A DNA stretch of 64,000 bases, taken from Roseithermus sacchariphilus. Its GTDB lineage: Bacteria; Bacteroidota; Rhodothermia; Rhodothermales; MEBIC09517. The notes below the pieces were generated by a model. The model saw nothing but the letters and a program-made list of their open reading frames with translations. It was not told the origin of the DNA and did not search any database. Location: positions 4,202,449-4,266,448 of the forward strand of contig CP030158.1 in the NCBI GenBank assembly GCA_003285105.1. Direction: 5' to 3'. Shown here piece after piece: positions 60,980 to 64,000 of this stretch; position 1 is the first letter of the stretch, and every line of letters begins with the position of its first letter. The position numbers and the translations under genes were made by a program.

Positions 60980-61972
60980 TCAAGCCGGCGACGACACGCC
61001 GACCCCCTCGAACTCGGCCACGAACGGGGCGTGGTCGGACTCGGGGAACTGCCGCTCGTAGCGGAAGGCGATGCTCTCGTCGTGCAGCGTCTCGTTGTGG
61101 ATCTCCGAACGGCGGTAGTGCTGAAGCATGCGGCGGGAGATCAGCATGTGGTCGAGCAGCCGCTTCTGGCCGTGATGCAGGAACGTGAAGCGCTCGCTCG
61201 CCGGGATGGTGTTCTCGCAGGGCACCAGCTCCCGCCCGATGAGATCGGCGTTGTTCGTGTTCTCGATCCGCCCGGCGATGGCTTCCACCGGCACCTCGCC
61301 CGGGTGCGCGTTGAAGTCGCCGCAGACCACGATGCGGGCGTCGGGCTCGTCGTCGAAGATGCGGTCGACGAGCACGCGGACCTCGAGCGCCTGGCTGACG
61401 CGTTTCATCGACGAGAGGAAGTAGCCCTCGGCCCAGCCGGCGGCCGAGCGCCAGGTGTAGCGGTTCGGCTGCTGCCCCGGCACGTTGGAGGGACGGCGGG
61501 ATTTGAGGTGGACGTTGATCAGATGCACGATGACCTGCGGGGCCGCTTCGATCTGCGCGTAGAGGATGGGCCGCTCCACCCGAACCGGGTCGGCCTCGGC
61601 CTCCGCCGGGTCGGCGGTGACCTTGCGGTACTGCGGCGGGTCGATCAGCTCGTTGCGAAACTGCTGCACGTCGCGGATCGGGAAGCGGCTGACGATCACG
61701 AGGTTGCGCACGTCGTAGGCCTCGTTACGGGTCGTCTTCGTGTGCTCGATGTAAAACCCCTCGTAGGCCGTCCCCGCCAGGAGCGCCCGGAGCGCGTGGA
61801 GCTGCCGGGACTCGCCGGGACGCTCCTGGCCGTGGATCTCCTGGAGGCAGAGCACGTCGGCCCGGAGCCGTTCGAGCGAGGGGCGGAGGACGGAGATCCG
61901 ATCGGCCAGCGTGGGCGCGGAGTCGGTTTCGTCCAGGTTTTCGAGGTTGAACGTGGCGATGCGAAGTCTCAT
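60980..61972 (-). CDS. Endonuclease/exonuclease/phosphatase family protein
   Basis: A 330-residue metal-dependent hydrolase of the EEP superfamily. Motifs are present in order: RIATFNLENLDE (metal Asn), DVLCLQEIHG (metal Glu), HLINVHLKSRR (catalytic region), VVCGDFNAHPGE (Asp-Phe-Asn), LLDHMLIS and SDHAPFVAEF (catalytic Asp-His). No signal peptide is visible with the ATG at 61972, so it is probably cytoplasmic. It could be a nuclease, phosphodiesterase or lipid phosphatase; the substrate cannot be read. Confidence 0.85.
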   Translation of the reverse strand: MRLRIATFNLENLDETDSAPTLADRISVLRPSLERLRADVLCLQEIHGQERPGESRQLHALRALLAGTAYEGFYIEHTKTTRNEAYDVRNLVIVSRFPIRDVQQFRNELIDPPQYRKVTADPAEAEADPVRVERPILYAQIEAAPQVIVHLINVHLKSRRPSNVPGQQPNRYTWRSAAGWAEGYFLSSMKRVSQALEVRVLVDRIFDDEPDARIVVCGDFNAHPGEVPVEAIAGRIENTNNADLIGRELVPCENTIPASERFTFLHHGQKRLLDHMLISRRMLQHYRRSEIHNETLHDESIAFRYERQFPESDHAPFVAEFEGVGVSSPA

Positions 61973-62244
61973 GGGAGTGGGCCTCGGGACGTGTAGGAGG
62001 AGCAGGAAACGCGGGGTTGTTGCGCGGAGAAGGGCGTGCAAGAAGGGCCATCGGCAACTTCCGCATTCCGGGGCGAAGGCGCAACGCCGGAACTTCACCG
62101 ACACTTCACACTTAAGAAGAACTCTGGTCCGTCGTATCGCCCGCGGGGCCGCCGGCGGGACTGCCGGCCGGCCCGGCCGGTGAGACGGCGGATGCGAACG
62201 CGGCGTTTTGCCCTGCTCCCCCTCACCAACGACGGAGGCCCGCC

Positions 62245-62688
62245 ATGTCCACACCCATCTCTTCGATCCTGAACCGCAAGGGCCGTCAGGTGGTCACGAT
62301 CGGTCCTGAGGCAACCGTCTACGAAGCCATCGCCCGCATGGTTGAGCACAACGTCGGCTCGATCGTCGTCGTACACGATCAGCAGGTCGTCGGCATCTTC
62401 ACCGAGCGGGACTACCTGCGCCGTATCGCCTTACAGGGCCGCACCTCGAAGACGACGCAGATCCGGGAGGTGATGACGGCCAACGTGCTGTGCGTCGGCC
62501 CCCGCAGCACGGTGGAAGAATGCATGGCGCTGATGACCCGGCAGAAGTGCCGCCACCTGCCGGTCCTGGACGGCACCACGCTCGTCGGCCTCATTTCCAT
62601 CGGCGACTGCGTCCGTGCCATCTCGGAACAGGCCCGCGCCCAGGTAGACACGCTGACGCACTACGTGGCCGGGTCGTATCCGGCTTAG
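62245..62688 (+). CDS. CBS-domain pair protein
   Basis: A 147-residue protein made of two CBS domains (about residues 8-65 and 74-132) and nothing else. VYEAIARMVEHNVGSIVVVHDQQVVGIFTERDYLRRI is the first, and ECMALMTRQKCRHLPVLDGTTLVGLISIGDCVRAI the second. Such stand-alone pairs bind adenine nucleotides and modulate partner enzymes. The partner is unknown. The gene is transcribed divergently from the EEP gene, across a 272-base gap that has a small AT-rich patch near 62105-62120 but no clear promoter. Confidence 0.9.
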   Translation: MSTPISSILNRKGRQVVTIGPEATVYEAIARMVEHNVGSIVVVHDQQVVGIFTERDYLRRIALQGRTSKTTQIREVMTANVLCVGPRSTVEECMALMTRQKCRHLPVLDGTTLVGLISIGDCVRAISEQARAQVDTLTHYVAGSYPA

Positions 62689-62691
62689 GCC

Positions 62692-62768
62692 GGGCTGCGG
62701 GCTGTGGGCTGACGGCTGCGGGCTGATAGCTGAGGGCTAAAGGCTGAGGGCTAACGGCTGACGGCTCG
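62692..62768. repeat. Heptad repeat array, 11 units
   Basis: Eleven contiguous 7-base units with consensus GGGCTGA (GGGCTGC, GGGCTGT, GGGCTGA, CGGCTGC, GGGCTGA, TAGCTGA, GGGCTAA, AGGCTGA, GGGCTAA, CGGCTGA, CGGCTCG). It fills the 87-base gap between the convergent CBS and cytochrome/TPR genes. It holds stop triplets in several frames. It may act as transcription or translation insulation, but this is not shown. Confidence 0.88.
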
Positions 62769-62775
62769 TGGATGC

Positions 62776-64000
62776 CTATGGCCTCTGTTCCAATTGCCGC
62801 AGCAAAGCCCGGGCGTGCCGGTTGGTCGGGTCGAGGCGCAGGACCTCCTCGAACAGGGGCCGGGCGAGATCCGGCCGGCCGGCCTGCAGGTACGTCAACC
62901 CCAGGCTACCGTACCCCGCCGGGTCGGTGGGTGCCGCCCGGATGGCCTGCCGGAAATGCCGGATGGCGTCCTCGAAGGCCCGCCGGGCCAGCTCCATCGA
63001 GCCGAGCTGGATGTGGGCGGGCGCCAGGTCGGGGTCGAGCCGGACGGCCTGCGCGAAGGCATCCCGGGCCGCCTCGGCCTGCCCGAGGCGCAGGCGCAGC
63101 GTCCCGAGGTTGTGCCAGGCACGGGGTTGATGGACGGGGTCCAGCGCCACGACCTGCTCCAACCGGGCCAGCGCCTCCTCCACACGCTCGGCCCGGACCA
63201 GCGCGTCGGCCAGCTTCACCTGCGCCTCGATGAGCTTTGGCTGGATCGCCGCGGCACGCCGGAACGACTGGATCGCTGCCTCGGGCTGCCCCTCGACCTC
63301 CTGGAAGGCGCCGCGCCAGAAGTGCACCCACGGATCGCCGGGATAGGCCTGTGCGGCGGCGTCCAGGACGGCCAGCGCCGCCGCCGTGGAATCGGCCTCA
63401 CCGAGGGCGCGCGCCAGAGCAATGCGGGCCTCCACATGATCCGCCCCACCGGCAAACCCGGCCCGCGCCGCGTCGATCACCGTCTCGATGTAGGCCGGAT
63501 GGGCGTGCATCGTCTCGTAGAAATGCAGGTACGCAATCGCCGCCTCCAGCTGATCCCGTGGCGTGTTCGTGGTGCGCGGGGCGATGACGGCGGCGCTGCG
63601 CCCCGCCTCCTGCAATGCCACCAGGCGCACCGGCTCCCGGCCTGCCACCGCCGCGTTGCCGCGGGCGTCCTGCCGCACCGCGCGGGGCCGACGGCGGATC
63701 CAGTGGTCGCTGAAGAAGACGTGCGGGACCTCGCTCGTGCCGCTCGTCGCCATGTGGCAGGACACGCAACTCGCCGTCTCCGGCAGCCCCTCGCCGCCGT
63801 GCTCGGCCCGCGAGCACCCCGGCGCCATCGCCTCCAGCGCGACGTGATCGGCGTCGGCACCGTGGCAGGACTGGCAGGCCCGGTCGTAATGATCGGGCGG
63901 GAGCAGGTCGGCGGGGCGGTGCGGGTCGTGGCAGGTGCCGCACGTCATCTCGCTCTTCTGGTAGCACGCGCTGCGCGCCAGCCGCACCGGATGCGAGTCG
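62776..64000 (-). CDS. Multihaem cytochrome c/TPR protein, 5' truncated at window edge
   Basis: The visible 408 residues begin inside the gene (DSHPVRLARSACYQKSEMTCGTCH). Three CxxCH haem-binding motifs are seen (CGTCH, CQSCH, CVSCH) in the first 80 residues, in the pattern of cytochrome c554-like or NapC/NrfA-associated multihaem proteins. At least six TPR units follow from about residue 160 to the end (e.g. PWVHFWRGAFQEVEGQPEAAIQSFRRAAAIQP). It is probably periplasmic and may act in respiratory electron transfer or as a scaffold. The true start and any further haem motifs lie beyond 64000. Confidence 0.85.
   Translation of the reverse strand, partial: DSHPVRLARSACYQKSEMTCGTCHDPHRPADLLPPDHYDRACQSCHGADADHVALEAMAPGCSRAEHGGEGLPETASCVSCHMATSGTSEVPHVFFSDHWIRRRPRAVRQDARGNAAVAGREPVRLVALQEAGRSAAVIAPRTTNTPRDQLEAAIAYLHFYETMHAHPAYIETVIDAARAGFAGGADHVEARIALARALGEADSTAAALAVLDAAAQAYPGDPWVHFWRGAFQEVEGQPEAAIQSFRRAAAIQPKLIEAQVKLADALVRAERVEEALARLEQVVALDPVHQPRAWHNLGTLRLRLGQAEAARDAFAQAVRLDPDLAPAHIQLGSMELARRAFEDAIRHFRQAIRAAPTDPAGYGSLGLTYLQAGRPDLARPLFEEVLRLDPTNRHARALLRQLEQRP

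Overview
This 64 kb window looks like the chromosome of a GC-rich, Gram-negative member of the Bacteroidota/Rhodothermota lineage, most likely a Rhodothermus-like organism. That is inferred from the gene types. There is a PorV/PorQ-type outer-membrane protein and a secreted protein with a YPNPFNP-type C-terminal sorting domain (type IX secretion). There are also a GWxTD lipoprotein, a fused alpha/beta E1 dehydrogenase, a GH3-beta-lactamase fusion lipoprotein, and TonB and TonB-dependent receptor genes. Coding sequence is dense. No rRNA, tRNA, CRISPR array, transposase or prophage was seen.

Layout. 1-10.5 kb: mostly plus-strand housekeeping genes (pssA end, purS, clpS, yigZ-like, obg, dprA, mscS, rluD) with rnhA opposed and a lower-GC HNH endonuclease gene inserted. 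10.5-14.7 kb: a membrane protein, a sterol-glucosyltransferase-like GT1 enzyme and an MFS exporter. 14.7-21.1 kb: a complete iron/siderophore-type uptake operon (TonB-dependent receptor, lipoprotein binding protein, FecCD permease, ATPase, DUF2218 protein). It has a strong sigma70-like promoter with a palindrome on its -10 box, and a 3-copy and a 22-copy array of the same 14-bp repeat on either side. 21.2-24.6 kb: GH3-beta-lactamase lipoprotein and an FmdB-like protein, ending in a clear terminator. 24.7-45.4 kb: a long minus-strand run. It holds GWxTD protein, tpiA, a thioredoxin-fold lipoprotein without CXXC, gatB, bcp, fused E1, a NupG-like permease, a nine-repeat DUF5666 protein, DUF5683 and Kelch proteins, a PEGA Ser/Thr kinase overlapping a GAF-sigma54 activator gene, a lipoprotein and a polyprenyl glycosylphosphotransferase. 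45.6-53 kb: a small hypothetical gene, a membrane subtilase, TonB, PorV-like protein, an rRNA methyltransferase, DUF819 and rhomboid. 53.2-62.7 kb: plus-strand housekeeping genes (prephenate dehydrogenase, gcvT, comB, ftsK, purK, purE), an opposed EEP-family protein and a CBS protein. The right edge cuts a multihaem cytochrome/TPR gene.

How the parts fit. purS, purK and purE belong to purine synthesis but are far apart. The iron operon forms one outer-membrane-to-cytoplasm import path, and the TonB protein near 48 kb could energise it. The kinase, sigma54 activator and glycosylphosphotransferase lie together on one strand and may form an envelope or exopolysaccharide regulatory group (inference). 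The most unusual feature is the set of short tandem repeats in intergenic gaps. These include a family with GGC about every 7 bp (11.8, 14.7, 20.7, 51.0 and 62.7 kb) and a duplicated hairpin element (24.15 and 30.03 kb).
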